NCBI GenBank assembly: GCA_963662895.1
Contig: OY759981.1
Coordinates: 3,162,001-3,226,000 of the forward strand
DNA length: 64,000 nt
Reading direction: 5' to 3'
From: GWE2-42-39 sp963662895
Lineage (GTDB): Bacteria > Bacteroidota > Bacteroidia > Bacteroidales > Prolixibacteraceae
Below, piece after piece: positions 45,068 through 54,907 of this stretch. Under the pieces are notes generated by a model. That model was not told the DNA's origin and made no database searches. It was given only the letters and a program-made list of their open reading frames with translations. Each line of letters begins with the position of its first letter. The first letter of the stretch is position 1. The position numbers and the translations under genes were made by a program.

Positions 45068-48000
45068 ATGAAAAAAAAATTGTTTTTACTATGCCTTCAA
45101 AAGCGTAGGATTATTAAAACGTTATTGATTATGAAACTAACTTTCTGCATGTTATTATTGGCCGCTGTGTCGGTTGCGACAGAGAGTTTCAGCCAGTCAG
45201 CTAAACTAAAGTTAAAGATGGAAAATGCCACGTTGGTCGAGATCTTCCAGGAAATTGAGCGTACCAGCGATATTGGTTTTCTTTTCAAGAACGACCAGTT
45301 AGACCTCACTAAAAAGTATTCCATTAACGTGGAAAACAACTCGGTTGAGGAAATCCTGAGAATGTTGCTCGGGGATAAATATTCTTATCGGTTCATTGGA
45401 GATAACGTGGTTATTACAGCAAAAGGAGATTTGAACAGTCCGGGGGTGCAGCAACAGGAAACAGTTTCAGGAAAGGTTACTAATTCTTCAGGGGAACCCC
45501 TTCCCGGTGTTACAGTGGTAGTGAAAGGCACTATCCATGGGATAGTTACTGATGTAGATGGTAATTATACACTTTTCAAAGTACCTGCCGATGCGACCTT
45601 GGTATTTTCGTTTGTGGGGATGAAAACACAGGAAATTGTAATTGCCGGAAAAAGCAACATTGATATTGTGATGGAAGAAGATGCGATTGGCATTGAAGAG
45701 GTGGTTGCGATAGGATATGGGACGATGAAAAAAAGTGATTTGACCGGTTCTGTCGCTTCTGTTAAAAGTGAAGATATAACTGATATACCAAGTAATAATA
45801 TAACTCAAGCCTTACAAGGGAGAGTTGCAGGAGTCCAGATACAACAAAATTCGGGAGCACCAGGGGCAACTATGCAGGTTCGCATCAGAGGAACTAATTC
45901 TATTCAAGGGAGTAATGAGCCTCTTTGGATCATCGATGGTTTTCCGGGAGACCAGGCGATACTAAATTCGGCAGATATAGAAAGTGTTGAAGTTTTAAAG
46001 GATGCCTCAGCAACTGCAATCTATGGTTCAAGAGGAGCCAACGGAGTTATAATTATAACAACAAAACGGGGCAAATCAGGTGCTACGAAAGTTGATTACG
46101 AAGGTAGCTACAGCATACAAACCGTGAGAAAAAAATTGGATCTGATGGATGCAAACGAATATGCACGATTCTATAATATTTATTGGAACAATTTGAAAGG
46201 TGAAAATTACTTCACTCAAAATGAAATTGACAATTTGGGAAAAGGAACAGATTGGCAGGATTTGATTTTTCGATTAGCCCCGGTACACGATCATTCTTTA
46301 ACTGTAAGCGGAGGTAATGAAAAAACACAGTTTTCTGTTGGAACAAGTTATTTCGATCAAGCCGGGATAATTGAAAATAACGACTATCGTCGCATTGTAT
46401 TAAGAGCTAATGTGAATCACGATATCAGCAAAAAATTTTCTATTTCATACAATGCAATATTAAGCCGGATAGATCAATCTCCTACAAACGACTCAGATAT
46501 TTTACGTTCCGCCTTATCTGCCACACCAACGGTAGGATCATATGATAATGAAGGAAAATATGTTTTACTGAATGATGTTTACCCTTTTAGCCCTGATAAC
46601 TTAATAAATCCGACGGCTTATTTTAATGAGGTATCTAACAAGCAAGTCTACAATAAAGTAATGGCTAACCTTGCTTTTACGTACAGACCTTTTGATGGCT
46701 TATCTGTAAAAATATCCGGAAATATTGCAAATGGCGAATACCGTTCAGATAATTACACAGGCGTAGATTATCCCGACTCATCAGGAAGCGCCAGTGTTTA
46801 TACAAGTAATAATCTTCACTTAAATAGTGACAATATTATTACTTATAACAAAACAATAAATGAGATCCACAATATCACAGTTACAGGGGCATTCACTTAT
46901 GAAGATGATATTTCAAAATCTCTTGGTGCCTCAGGCTCGGGATTTCTCAGTGATGCGACCGAAACATATGATATTGGTTCTGCCACTACGATTGGAACGC
47001 CATATACTTCCTATTCCGAGTGGTCATTATTATCCTATCTGGGGCGTCTCAACTATTCATACAAAAGCAAATATCAGGCAACAGTCAGTTTCCGTGCTGA
47101 TGGTTCCTCTCGTTATAGCAAAGGAAATAAATGGGGCTATTTCCCTTCCGGCGCTGTAGCATGGCGTATTTCAGAAGAAGAATTTATGAATGATATTGAT
47201 TTTATTTCTGATGCAAAAATCAGGTTAGGCTATGGTCAAACCGGGAGCACGGCTATAAATCCATATTACACGCTGGATATGTTATCTTCAGGGAAAGCAT
47301 CTTTCGAAAATGGACTTTATACTTGTTTTGCCCCGGGAACCCGTCTGCCTGGCAATTTAAAATGGGAAACCACAGCGCAAACAGACATAGGACTGGATAT
47401 AGGATTTCTAAACAGCCGTTTTAGATTAACTGCAGATTATTATATTAAAAATACCCGGGATTTATTGAATACAGTACAACTGCCAGCGTCTCTCGGATAT
47501 ACAACTACTGTAAAAAATATTGGGAAAATTAAAAATAAAGGATTTGAATTACAATTGGATGCAAATATTTTAAATCGTGAATTTGAATGGGATATTTCTG
47601 CCAATATTTCTTTCAACAGAAATGAAGTAGTAAAGCTTTATGAAGGGCAGGATATCCCGGGAACTATTTATAACGTGATCGTAGCAAATGACTATATTAA
47701 TCTGCTCCGGGAAGGGAATCCTATCAGTGCGTTTTATGGTTATCAGTTGGATGGTCTGGATGAAGATGGTCATTATACATACAAGGATATTGATGGAAAA
47801 GACGGAATAACAGCAGATGATAAAACATGGATTGGTGATCCAAATCCTGATTTTATTTATGGACTAACATCCAATATGTCATGGAAGAATTTTGAATTGA
47901 ACCTTTTTATCCAGGGATCTCAAGGAAATGACATCTATGGATTAAGCATGGTTAATCAAAATTATAAATGGTATATTGGTTATAACATGCAGAAAGAGGT

Positions 48001-48346
48001 CCTGTATGATCACTGGTCACCAGAAACCCCGAATGCAAAATATCCCGCAATCGATAATATTTTTTCAACAAGAATGGCAGATAACTTCGTGTATGACGGT
48101 TCTTATCTCCGACTGAAGAATATTGAATTAGCCTATAATATTCCGGTTAATAAATTGGGTATGAAATGGCTTAAAAAGGGACAAATATATCTGAGTGGGC
48201 AGAACTTATTAACTATTACCAGTTACCCGTGGTGGGATCCGGAAGTTAATTCTCAGGGAGGAAGCAATTCTGTTAACCAGGGAATAGACAACTATTCATA
48301 TCCAACGGCAAAAGGATTTACTATAGGGGCAAAATTATCATTTTAA
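45068..48346 (+). CDS. SusC/RagA-type TonB-dependent outer-membrane transporter with STN signalling domain
   Basis: A 1092-residue receptor. An extended signal region (hydrophobic MKLTFCMLLLAAVSVATE near residues 22-40) precedes the STN domain (about 48-120: ATLVEIFQEIERTSDIGFLF). A carboxypeptidase-regulatory-like domain follows (VSGKVTNSSGEPLPGVTVVV), then the plug with GYGTMKKSDLTGSVASV and IRGTNSIQGSNEPLWIIDGF, and the 22-strand barrel ending FTIGAKLSF. The STN domain marks it as an inducer-sensing receptor working with the FecR upstream. SusD follows after 12 bp. The substrate, an oligosaccharide or peptide, is unknown. Confidence 0.95.
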   Translation: MKKKLFLLCLQKRRIIKTLLIMKLTFCMLLLAAVSVATESFSQSAKLKLKMENATLVEIFQEIERTSDIGFLFKNDQLDLTKKYSINVENNSVEEILRMLLGDKYSYRFIGDNVVITAKGDLNSPGVQQQETVSGKVTNSSGEPLPGVTVVVKGTIHGIVTDVDGNYTLFKVPADATLVFSFVGMKTQEIVIAGKSNIDIVMEEDAIGIEEVVAIGYGTMKKSDLTGSVASVKSEDITDIPSNNITQALQGRVAGVQIQQNSGAPGATMQVRIRGTNSIQGSNEPLWIIDGFPGDQAILNSADIESVEVLKDASATAIYGSRGANGVIIITTKRGKSGATKVDYEGSYSIQTVRKKLDLMDANEYARFYNIYWNNLKGENYFTQNEIDNLGKGTDWQDLIFRLAPVHDHSLTVSGGNEKTQFSVGTSYFDQAGIIENNDYRRIVLRANVNHDISKKFSISYNAILSRIDQSPTNDSDILRSALSATPTVGSYDNEGKYVLLNDVYPFSPDNLINPTAYFNEVSNKQVYNKVMANLAFTYRPFDGLSVKISGNIANGEYRSDNYTGVDYPDSSGSASVYTSNNLHLNSDNIITYNKTINEIHNITVTGAFTYEDDISKSLGASGSGFLSDATETYDIGSATTIGTPYTSYSEWSLLSYLGRLNYSYKSKYQATVSFRADGSSRYSKGNKWGYFPSGAVAWRISEEEFMNDIDFISDAKIRLGYGQTGSTAINPYYTLDMLSSGKASFENGLYTCFAPGTRLPGNLKWETTAQTDIGLDIGFLNSRFRLTADYYIKNTRDLLNTVQLPASLGYTTTVKNIGKIKNKGFELQLDANILNREFEWDISANISFNRNEVVKLYEGQDIPGTIYNVIVANDYINLLREGNPISAFYGYQLDGLDEDGHYTYKDIDGKDGITADDKTWIGDPNPDFIYGLTSNMSWKNFELNLFIQGSQGNDIYGLSMVNQNYKWYIGYNMQKEVLYDHWSPETPNAKYPAIDNIFSTRMADNFVYDGSYLRLKNIELAYNIPVNKLGMKWLKKGQIYLSGQNLLTITSYPWWDPEVNSQGGSNSVNQGIDNYSYPTAKGFTIGAKLSF

Positions 48347-48358
48347 AAACTTAGAACT

Positions 48359-49789
48359 ATGAAAAATATATTAGTTACAATAGCATTTATAGTTTTGTTT
48401 AGTGCTTGTAGCGATATTTTGGAAGAGAATCCAAAATCTATTGCTAGTGAGACTTTCTATAATACTGCGAATGAAGTTGAAGCGGCTGTTAATGCAATAT
48501 ATACACCTTTGCATGGAAGTCAGTTTGTCTCTTATTTTACAATTTTAGCACCCAGCTCTGATCTTGTTTATGGAAGAGGAAGTATTGCAATCATCGATGA
48601 GTATAGTGGTTTTAGCACAGCCAACATTACGAATATGGGGTACGTTTGGACTGCACTTTATTTGTCTGTTCGCAATGCAAACGTAGTTATTAAAAATATC
48701 CCAAATGGAACTAAAACAACAGAAGATGAAAAAGCTCAATACATGGCTGAAGCTAAATTTCTAAGGGCATTTGACTATTTCACCTTAGTCAGGTTATGGG
48801 GAGGGGTTCCTCTCCGCACTGAGGAAACGATGAATGAACTTGATATTGCAAGAAGTTCGGTAGATGAGGTATATAATTTAATTTTAAGTGATCTTGGATA
48901 TGCCGAAGAAAAGCTACCTGATACACCCCGCCTATTAGGGACTCCTTCAAAATGGGCAGCAAAAACATTATTGTCTGATGTATATCTTTCCAAAAAAAAC
49001 TGGTCCGGAGCAAGAGACAAAGCACAGGAAGTAATTACATCTGGAAAATATTCCTTAGTAGAAGTAAATGAGCCTGATGATTTTGAAAAGATATATGGCG
49101 CAGATGTTTTAACTTCCTCTGAAGAAATCTTTTACTTCAAATATAATGACCAGAGTGGGTTCCCTTTAATGAACTTCATGCATAAGTCTGGTGATGGCTA
49201 TCAACCTTATGGCGGTAATTGGTATTCATTTTGGTCAACAACGGATAATTTCTTTTACAAAAACTGGGATGATAACGATTTCAGGAAACAACACAATTAT
49301 TACAAATGGGATATTGGATTAGGAGATAACACATTATTATTTAAAAAGTATATCGATCCCAATGCTACAACTAATAAAAATTCAAATGACTGGCCAATAT
49401 ATCGATATGCAGAATTACTACTCATATATGCTGAAGCAGCCAACAATGCAAATAACGGTCCCACTGCCCAGGCAGTAGAGTGTTTAAACGAAGTTCATCG
49501 CAGGGCTTACGGGTACAATCCGAAAATTTCTTCTCCTGTTGATTTTAAAATCGAGGATCATAATAAAGATTCCTTCTTTGAATTGGTATTAAGAGAGAAA
49601 GGCTGTGAAACGGTTTTAGAAGCCAAACGTTGGTTTGATCTGGTTCGCACAGGTAAGGCCGCTGAAAAAATAAAGGAAGCTGAAGGTAAAGATGTTGCTG
49701 AAAGTATGTATCTCTGGCCTATTCCTATTGTAGAGACTAATTTCAATAAAGCAATTGATCCAGTAGCAGATCAAAATCCAGGTTATTAA
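48359..49789 (+). CDS. SusD/RagB-type nutrient-binding lipoprotein
   Basis: A 476-residue surface lipoprotein that caps the SusC barrel. Leader KNILVTIAFIVLFSAC gives lipidated Cys17, followed by SDILEENPKS, a common SusD start. TPR-like helices include YMAEAKFLRAFDYFTLVRLWGGVPL (quoted as AKFLRAFDYFTLVRLWGG). The C-terminus has YAELLLIYAEAANNAN, LREKGCETVLEAKRWFDLVR and a final NPGY. It is translationally close (12 bp) to SusC. A strong hairpin at 49799-49935 ends the pair. Confidence 0.94.
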   Translation: MKNILVTIAFIVLFSACSDILEENPKSIASETFYNTANEVEAAVNAIYTPLHGSQFVSYFTILAPSSDLVYGRGSIAIIDEYSGFSTANITNMGYVWTALYLSVRNANVVIKNIPNGTKTTEDEKAQYMAEAKFLRAFDYFTLVRLWGGVPLRTEETMNELDIARSSVDEVYNLILSDLGYAEEKLPDTPRLLGTPSKWAAKTLLSDVYLSKKNWSGARDKAQEVITSGKYSLVEVNEPDDFEKIYGADVLTSSEEIFYFKYNDQSGFPLMNFMHKSGDGYQPYGGNWYSFWSTTDNFFYKNWDDNDFRKQHNYYKWDIGLGDNTLLFKKYIDPNATTNKNSNDWPIYRYAELLLIYAEAANNANNGPTAQAVECLNEVHRRAYGYNPKISSPVDFKIEDHNKDSFFELVLREKGCETVLEAKRWFDLVRTGKAAEKIKEAEGKDVAESMYLWPIPIVETNFNKAIDPVADQNPGY

Positions 49790-49798
49790 TTCACTAAG

Positions 49799-49935
49799 AA
49801 GAGGTTGTCCAAAAATTCATGAAATCGACCATTCGTGTCTCACGGTCCCGATTGTTCGGGGTCAGGGGCTTCAATACGATGAGATTTCGAAACGAGTCGG
49901 AATGACTTAATCCGGGATTTTTGGGACAACCTCTT
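49799..49935 (+). terminator. Long inverted-repeat hairpin after SusD (terminator or miniature repeat)
   Basis: AAGAGGTTGTCC (49799-49810) pairs perfectly with GGACAACCTCTT (49924-49935). The pairing continues through AAAAA/TTTTT with one bulged G, and T6 follows the right arm. The roughly 100-base interior has its own stem CCCGA-TTGT-TCGGG and two related pieces, GAAATCGA and GAGATTTCGA. This looks like a mobile-type intergenic repeat that also serves as a terminator. 49940-50045 holds nothing else recognised. Confidence 0.7.
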
Positions 49936-50045
49936 TTTTCAGGTGCTCCGGGAAAATGTTAGTCTGCAAAAAATTAGTATATAATTGATTAAAAACAATA
50001 CTCATATCACAACTAAACCATCATCAACATTTTAATAACTTAAAT

Positions 50046-51374
50046 ATGAAATGGACCCCAATCTGTATTCTGATATTCATCTTTTCCGTTACCTGTGTCA
50101 AAAATGCAAATCAACTTTCAGCAAAGAATGCTCAGACCGTACAGTTTCAGGAAATTAAAGTCCCCAATAGTCTTTCTGAATGTATAGATCAGGCATGGAA
50201 TGTTTCATGGAATCGATTCTTTAATGAGAAAACAAAACAATTCTATGACTATTTAAGTAGCTATGAGGAAGGACATGGATTAGACCATTTACCAACCACC
50301 GCTGAAGTATCTCAGCAATATCCTAACTACCAGGGATATGATACAGGAATGGAAGATTGTATGATTTCTGCAGGCATTATGCTTTGTATGATTGTTGACA
50401 GATACATGGTAACAAGAGAAAAAAAACTTAAAGGATACGCATATTCTGTATATCAGGGTATTAAACAGTCAGCAACAAATCATGGAAATCCCGGCTTTCT
50501 GGCACGATGCCTTTGTGTCGAAGATGCGAAAAGTATATACATCAATTCCTCCAGAGATCAGTATACCCATGCTGTTTACGGGCTTTGGCATTATTTTCAT
50601 AGTCCATTGTGTAATAAAAGCACAAAAAAGGAGATTGGAGTAATTTTATCAGAAATAGCTAATAGGATGAAACAAAATGTGACGCCTGAGAATGATTATG
50701 ATTTTCTCAGGGCTGATGGGACACATGATACCCGTGGTATAAGCAAAATGTGGAATGTAAAAGGACACGAAGCGGCTCGTTTACCCATGATATATGCTGC
50801 AGCCTGGAATACAACAGGCGATTCAGTATATTATAATCTTTACCTGAAATATCTGAAGCCAGCTATCTCCCAATCCTCGAAATTTGAAAAATCGGTACCT
50901 ACTTATGCCCTTCTGCAAATGCAATCTTCATTAGAATTACTGGAATCAATTGAAAAGAATAAAGAATTAAAAAAGCAAATGCGGAAAATTATGTCAATAG
51001 TATCAGAGCAGTGTGCTTCCCGTGCTGTAAAAGCCAATATGGATGCTGAAGATCTTGATTTGTCGATGGCCGGATCAGACTGGAGGACAGGAGAAGGACT
51101 TAACCCTAAGGGAGAATACAGAAAGATTTGGTATTGTATACGGGAAAGCGGAGAAGCTGCATTAGCTCAATTAATGTTCAATGGCAAATCTTTCTCGGAC
51201 GAACAGAAGAAATTATTGACTCAAGCAATCACTCGTTTGGACTATGAACACGTCTCAAGTAGTGGTATTTTCTATCTTCAGGGAGCTTATTGGAAGGCTT
51301 GTAGGCTTAGTATATTCACGAATAAATCTTCAAAGCGAATATATGAAGGCTCCTCTGTTAATCCCAGTGAATAA
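50046..51374 (+). CDS. Unrecognised secreted protein of the SusC/D locus, possible (alpha/alpha)-barrel glycan enzyme
   Basis: A 442-residue exported protein (leader MKWTPICILIFIFSVTC; the Cys is a poor lipobox, so either signal type is possible). I do not recognise a family. The body is helical, with aromatic and acidic clusters spaced as in six-hairpin glycosidases: YQGYDTGMEDCMISAGIML, NSSRDQYTHAVYGLWHYF, DFLRADGTHDTRG, NVKGHEAARLPMIYAAAW and SMAGSDWRTGEGL. The SRDQYT...GL pattern recalls unsaturated-glucuronyl-hydrolase-like barrels, which is inference. It is the only candidate enzyme next to this SusC/D pair, 257 bp downstream of SusD. Confidence 0.7.
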   Translation: MKWTPICILIFIFSVTCVKNANQLSAKNAQTVQFQEIKVPNSLSECIDQAWNVSWNRFFNEKTKQFYDYLSSYEEGHGLDHLPTTAEVSQQYPNYQGYDTGMEDCMISAGIMLCMIVDRYMVTREKKLKGYAYSVYQGIKQSATNHGNPGFLARCLCVEDAKSIYINSSRDQYTHAVYGLWHYFHSPLCNKSTKKEIGVILSEIANRMKQNVTPENDYDFLRADGTHDTRGISKMWNVKGHEAARLPMIYAAAWNTTGDSVYYNLYLKYLKPAISQSSKFEKSVPTYALLQMQSSLELLESIEKNKELKKQMRKIMSIVSEQCASRAVKANMDAEDLDLSMAGSDWRTGEGLNPKGEYRKIWYCIRESGEAALAQLMFNGKSFSDEQKKLLTQAITRLDYEHVSSSGIFYLQGAYWKACRLSIFTNKSSKRIYEGSSVNPSE

Positions 51375-51801
51375 GTCAACGTAATTTTTGTTAAAAGTCA
51401 CTATTATCCTCTCAACTCTATTGCGTCGTGCTGATTCCGGGCACTCCCTCCCGTATCTTGTTGAAAGAAATTTTGGACATGATGATCCCCGAAAGTGGAA
51501 TTTTGATATTCCCATCCGGTAATGACGGACATGATTAGTCGATAAGTGATTGTTATTTTTGCTCAGTTGGAATAATTGAGTTATTCTTTAAGATAAATGG
51601 CTTACTCCCTGAAATAAACGGTTCCCGCTTTGAAATACCCGGGTATTCCCGAAGGGTGACCTTTTATCTCCAAAGTAATAAATCAAATTGGGTTTTACTT
51701 TGTTAATGATTTAGTTCTCAGTCAAAAAAAGTTCTTTCTATCCTGTAATGCATATTGAGTTTAACAGGTAAAAGTCTTACTTTTATCAAAAAAGAATCAA
51801 C
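51375..51801. other. Intergenic stretch without a recognised gene
   Basis: About 427 bp between the unrecognised PUL protein and the histidine kinase. It holds a perfect 14-bp palindrome AATACCCGGGTATT (51634-51647), a possible operator though nothing else supports this. An open frame around 51430-51535 has no recognisable motif. No tRNA or repeat was seen. Confidence 0.55.
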
Positions 51802-53100
51802 GTGAAGAATAATATCATTACATCTGTTAAAAAGCGTTTGTATTCGCCTGATTTGGAGGGACATCGGTCGTGCATCGAAAAGAAAAAGAGCATTTTGCTC
51901 TCTATATTCTTTTTTTTGCTGATTGTTATTATGGTATTTTTTATTCTTCTTGGAATATTTTTGGGTGATTATTCATATACTGTTATTGATATTTCGGTTC
52001 TGGCATTCTTCGTATTTTTGTATTTTCTGTTCAGGATAAAAAAGCAATTGGTACTGACCTCCCATATCTTTGTGTATATCCTTTGTTCGTTTGCACTTTT
52101 TTATCTTATTACCGGGGGGGTGAATAATACCGGTCTGATATTTATAGTGTTGTTGCCTATTCCTGTAATTATGTTGATGGGGAGAAGGTCTGGTGTTCTT
52201 GTTTTATCGGTGTTCTTTATCATTTCGCTGGTTATACTATCTGTGTCTCAGGATGCGTCCTGGTGTGCAATTTACCGGTTCGATTATTCCTTGCGTATTT
52301 TTATAAGTTTTGTAATTATTACTATTCTTGCATATTTGAATGAGTCGGTTTTTGATATTCTGTATACCCGTCTTCAAAATACGGCTGATTCACTGCATAA
52401 AAGCCGTGAAGATTACAAAACACTTTCAATGAACAGGGAGAAGTTTCTTTCCATTATTTCCCATGACCTGAAGAATCAGAGTGCCGGTTTTTATTCGGCA
52501 ACCGACCTTTTGAAAAACCATTATCATGAGATGGAGGAAAAGGACCGTAGTGAACTTATTGAAATGCTTTGGGAAAATTCGCAGAAAAATGTTCAGTTGC
52601 TGCAAGGTTTACTGAAATGGTCGATGTTAAAAAGTAATACTTTCCCGTATAATCCGGTACCTGTGAAACTCGAAAAAGTATACCGGGAAGTAATCGAACT
52701 ATTTGATTTGGAGATTGAAAAGAAGAATATTTCGGTTTTCCTGAAAATTAAAAGCAATTCAGAAGTTTTTGCTGATTACTATATGCTGAATGCAATCATG
52801 CGTAACCTGCTGTCGAATGCAGTCAGGTATACCGGAAATAATGGTGAAATCAGAATCATATCGGAGGAAAAGGGCGATTTTATGAATATTGAAGTCAGGG
52901 ATAATGGGTCGGGGATTGACCCTTTAACTCTTGAGAGTTTGAGAACCTCAGTACCTGTCAGGTCCGGCAATGAAGAAGGATCGGGAATAGGCCTTATTTT
53001 GGTAAGGGAGTTTGTGGAATGTAATAAAGGAAAACTGATAATAGATACTCAACTGAAAAAGGGAACCTGTATTTCATTTACTGTTCCTCTGGTGGAATGA
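51802..53100 (+). CDS. Orphan membrane sensor histidine kinase
   Basis: A 432-residue kinase starting at GTG. Residues about 28-185 hold five or six hydrophobic helices (SIFFFLLIVIMVFFILLGIF, YTVIDISVLAFFVFLYFLF and others) with short loops, a membrane-buried sensor of unknown ligand. The HisKA box is KFLSIISHDLKNQSAGFYSA with phospho-acceptor His. The ATPase has NAIMRNLLSNAVRYTGNNG (N box), EVRDNGSGIDP (G1) and EGSGIGLILVREFVE (G2). No response regulator is adjacent. A small hairpin and the R1 tandem array follow. Confidence 0.88.
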   Translation: MKNNIITSVKKRLYSPDLEGHRSCIEKKKSILLSIFFFLLIVIMVFFILLGIFLGDYSYTVIDISVLAFFVFLYFLFRIKKQLVLTSHIFVYILCSFALFYLITGGVNNTGLIFIVLLPIPVIMLMGRRSGVLVLSVFFIISLVILSVSQDASWCAIYRFDYSLRIFISFVIITILAYLNESVFDILYTRLQNTADSLHKSREDYKTLSMNREKFLSIISHDLKNQSAGFYSATDLLKNHYHEMEEKDRSELIEMLWENSQKNVQLLQGLLKWSMLKSNTFPYNPVPVKLEKVYREVIELFDLEIEKKNISVFLKIKSNSEVFADYYMLNAIMRNLLSNAVRYTGNNGEIRIISEEKGDFMNIEVRDNGSGIDPLTLESLRTSVPVRSGNEEGSGIGLILVREFVECNKGKLIIDTQLKKGTCISFTVPLVE

Positions 53101-53117
53101 TCTTTTGCAGTAAATAA

Positions 53118-53135
53118 AAGCCCTTTGATGGGCTT
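53118..53135 (+). terminator. Short hairpin after the histidine kinase gene
   Basis: AAGCCC (53118-53123) pairs with GGGCTT (53130-53135) around TTTGAT, 18 bp past the kinase stop. The stem is short and lacks a following T-run, so termination would be weak. Confidence 0.45.
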
Positions 53136-53150
53136 AGTATCAAGTCAAAC

Positions 53151-54028
53151 CTACTTTGACCGGCCAGCCCTGCTTTTCACCTTCCGGTGAATTGGGAACT
53201 TAACTCCCGGATACCTTTCCTGTCATTGCCTCATTATGCCCAATAAATTTTGGGTGGGGACTACCAATGACAGATTTTTACAGAAATATGTATATGAAGC
53301 AAATACGAAACATTGCTTTTTTCAGCATTTTATTACTTCCGGGCATACAACTGCACTGCTTTTTTTCAAGGAGTCCCGTGCGAATCAGTTTAAAAAGTTG
53401 TGGAGAAGAGCAGGAAGAGTGTTTAGTCGCTGTAAAAGCCATCGTTTCGTTATAGAATAAGCCGGGGAAAGAGAGGTATTTTTTTAGGGAACACAACACT
53501 GCCCGGGCTGTTTCCGCCTAAGGGGAAAAAGCGTTTAGAAAATCGATGGAGTGAGCGTTAAAAAATCTTCCCTGTTTGACGAACGCAGAGAGGAGTTTGG
53601 AAGATTTAAGCGAACGCAAACGATTTTTAGCTTTTTCACCTCAGCGGCGGCTCTTTTTGGATACTTTTTCCAGCTGCAGGGAAAAAGGATCAGCCTGTCC
53701 GGCTTGAGGACAGTAAGAAAGGGAAATGCGATGAAGCTTGATTTTTAGCTTTTGTCTGTACTAAAGAATCAGAGCTAAATAATATGCTCCACAAAAGATA
53801 AAAGTACCCCTTCCGTGCCCGGTGTTTTCTGCGTTCTCTTAATAACCTGATAATTTTTATTGCTTATTGGTATTCGCCTCTGGCCGGCGGGGCCCTTCCT
53901 TTTGCAGTCGACCAAAAGGAAGTAAAAGTCTTGTCAAAGTCATCCTTCCTCCCGCCTCACGGTTTTTTATTCCCGGCCCACCTCCCTGAAGACCCGCAAA
54001 AAACCGCTCCCGCCTTCGCCGGCCCGGA
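53151..54028 (+). repeat. R1 tandem unit 1 (878 bp)
   Basis: The first unit of the head-to-tail R1 array, counted from CTACTTTGACCGGCCA. The array's left edge falls inside the unit, about 59 bp before the GATACC landmark at 53210. It carries the full set of R1 stems; in GATACTTTTTCC/GGAAAAAGGATC one pair is lost by C to A. It uses a GGGAACTTAACTCCC variant before GATACC that is shared with the fragment at 61.8 kb. No gene is called inside. Confidence 0.9.
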
Positions 54029-54907
54029 CTACTTTGACTGGCCACCCCTGCTTTTCACCTTCCGGCGAATTGGGGACTTGACTTACAGATACCGTTCCTG
54101 TCATTGCCTCATTATGCCCAATAAATTTTGGATGGGGACTACCAATGACAGATTTTTACAGAAGTCTGTATATGAGGCAAATACGAAACATCGCTTTTTT
54201 CAGCATTTTATTACTTCCGGCCATGCAACTGCACCGCTTTTTTTCAAGGAGTCCCGTGCGAATCAGTTTAAAAAGTTGTGGAGAAGAGCAGGAAGAGTGT
54301 TCAGTCGCTGTAAAAGCCATCGTTTCGTTATAGAATAAGCCGGGGAAAGAGAGGTATTTTTTTAGGGAACACAACACTGCCCGGGCTGTTTCCGCCTAAG
54401 GGGAAAAAGCGTTTATAAAATCGATGGAGTGAGCGTTAAAAAATCTTCCCTGTTTGACGAACGCAGTGAGGAGTTTGGAAGATTTAAGCGAACGCAAACG
54501 ATTTTTAGCTTTTTCTTCTCAGCGGCGGCTCTTTTTGGATCCTTTTTCCAGCTGGAGGGAAAAAGGATCAGCCCGTCCGGCTTGAGGACAGTAAAAAAGG
54601 GAAATGCGATGAAGCTTGATTTTTAGCTTTTGTCTGTACTAAAGAATCAGAGCTAAATAATATGCTCCACAAAAGATTAAAGGCCCCCTCCCGTGTCCGG
54701 TGTTTTCTGCGTTCTCTTAATAACCTGACAATGTTCATTGTTCATGTGTATTCGCCTCTGTCCGGCGGGGCCCTTCCTTTTGCAGTCGACCAAAAGGAAG
54801 AAAAAGTCTTGTCAAAGTCATCCTTCCTCCCGCCTCACGGTTTTTTCTTCCCGGCCCCACCTCCCTGAATACCCACCAAAAACCGCTCCCGCCAACGCCG
54901 GCCCGGA
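54029..54907 (+). repeat. R1 tandem unit 2 (879 bp)
   Basis: Second full R1 unit, differing from its neighbours by scattered substitutions and rare indels. All main stems are perfect here: AAATCTTCC 54441-54449 with GGAAGATTT 54477-54485; GATCCTTTTTCC 54538-54549 with GGAAAAAGGATC 54558-54569; CTTCCTTTTG 54773-54782 with CAAAAGGAAG 54791-54800. Confidence 0.92.

Noticed and set aside
51634..51647. AATACCCGGGTATT palindrome as an operator
   Set aside because: It is a single 14-bp palindrome far (about 155 bp) from the nearest start codon, with no second copy in the window, so it was noted only in the intergenic entry.
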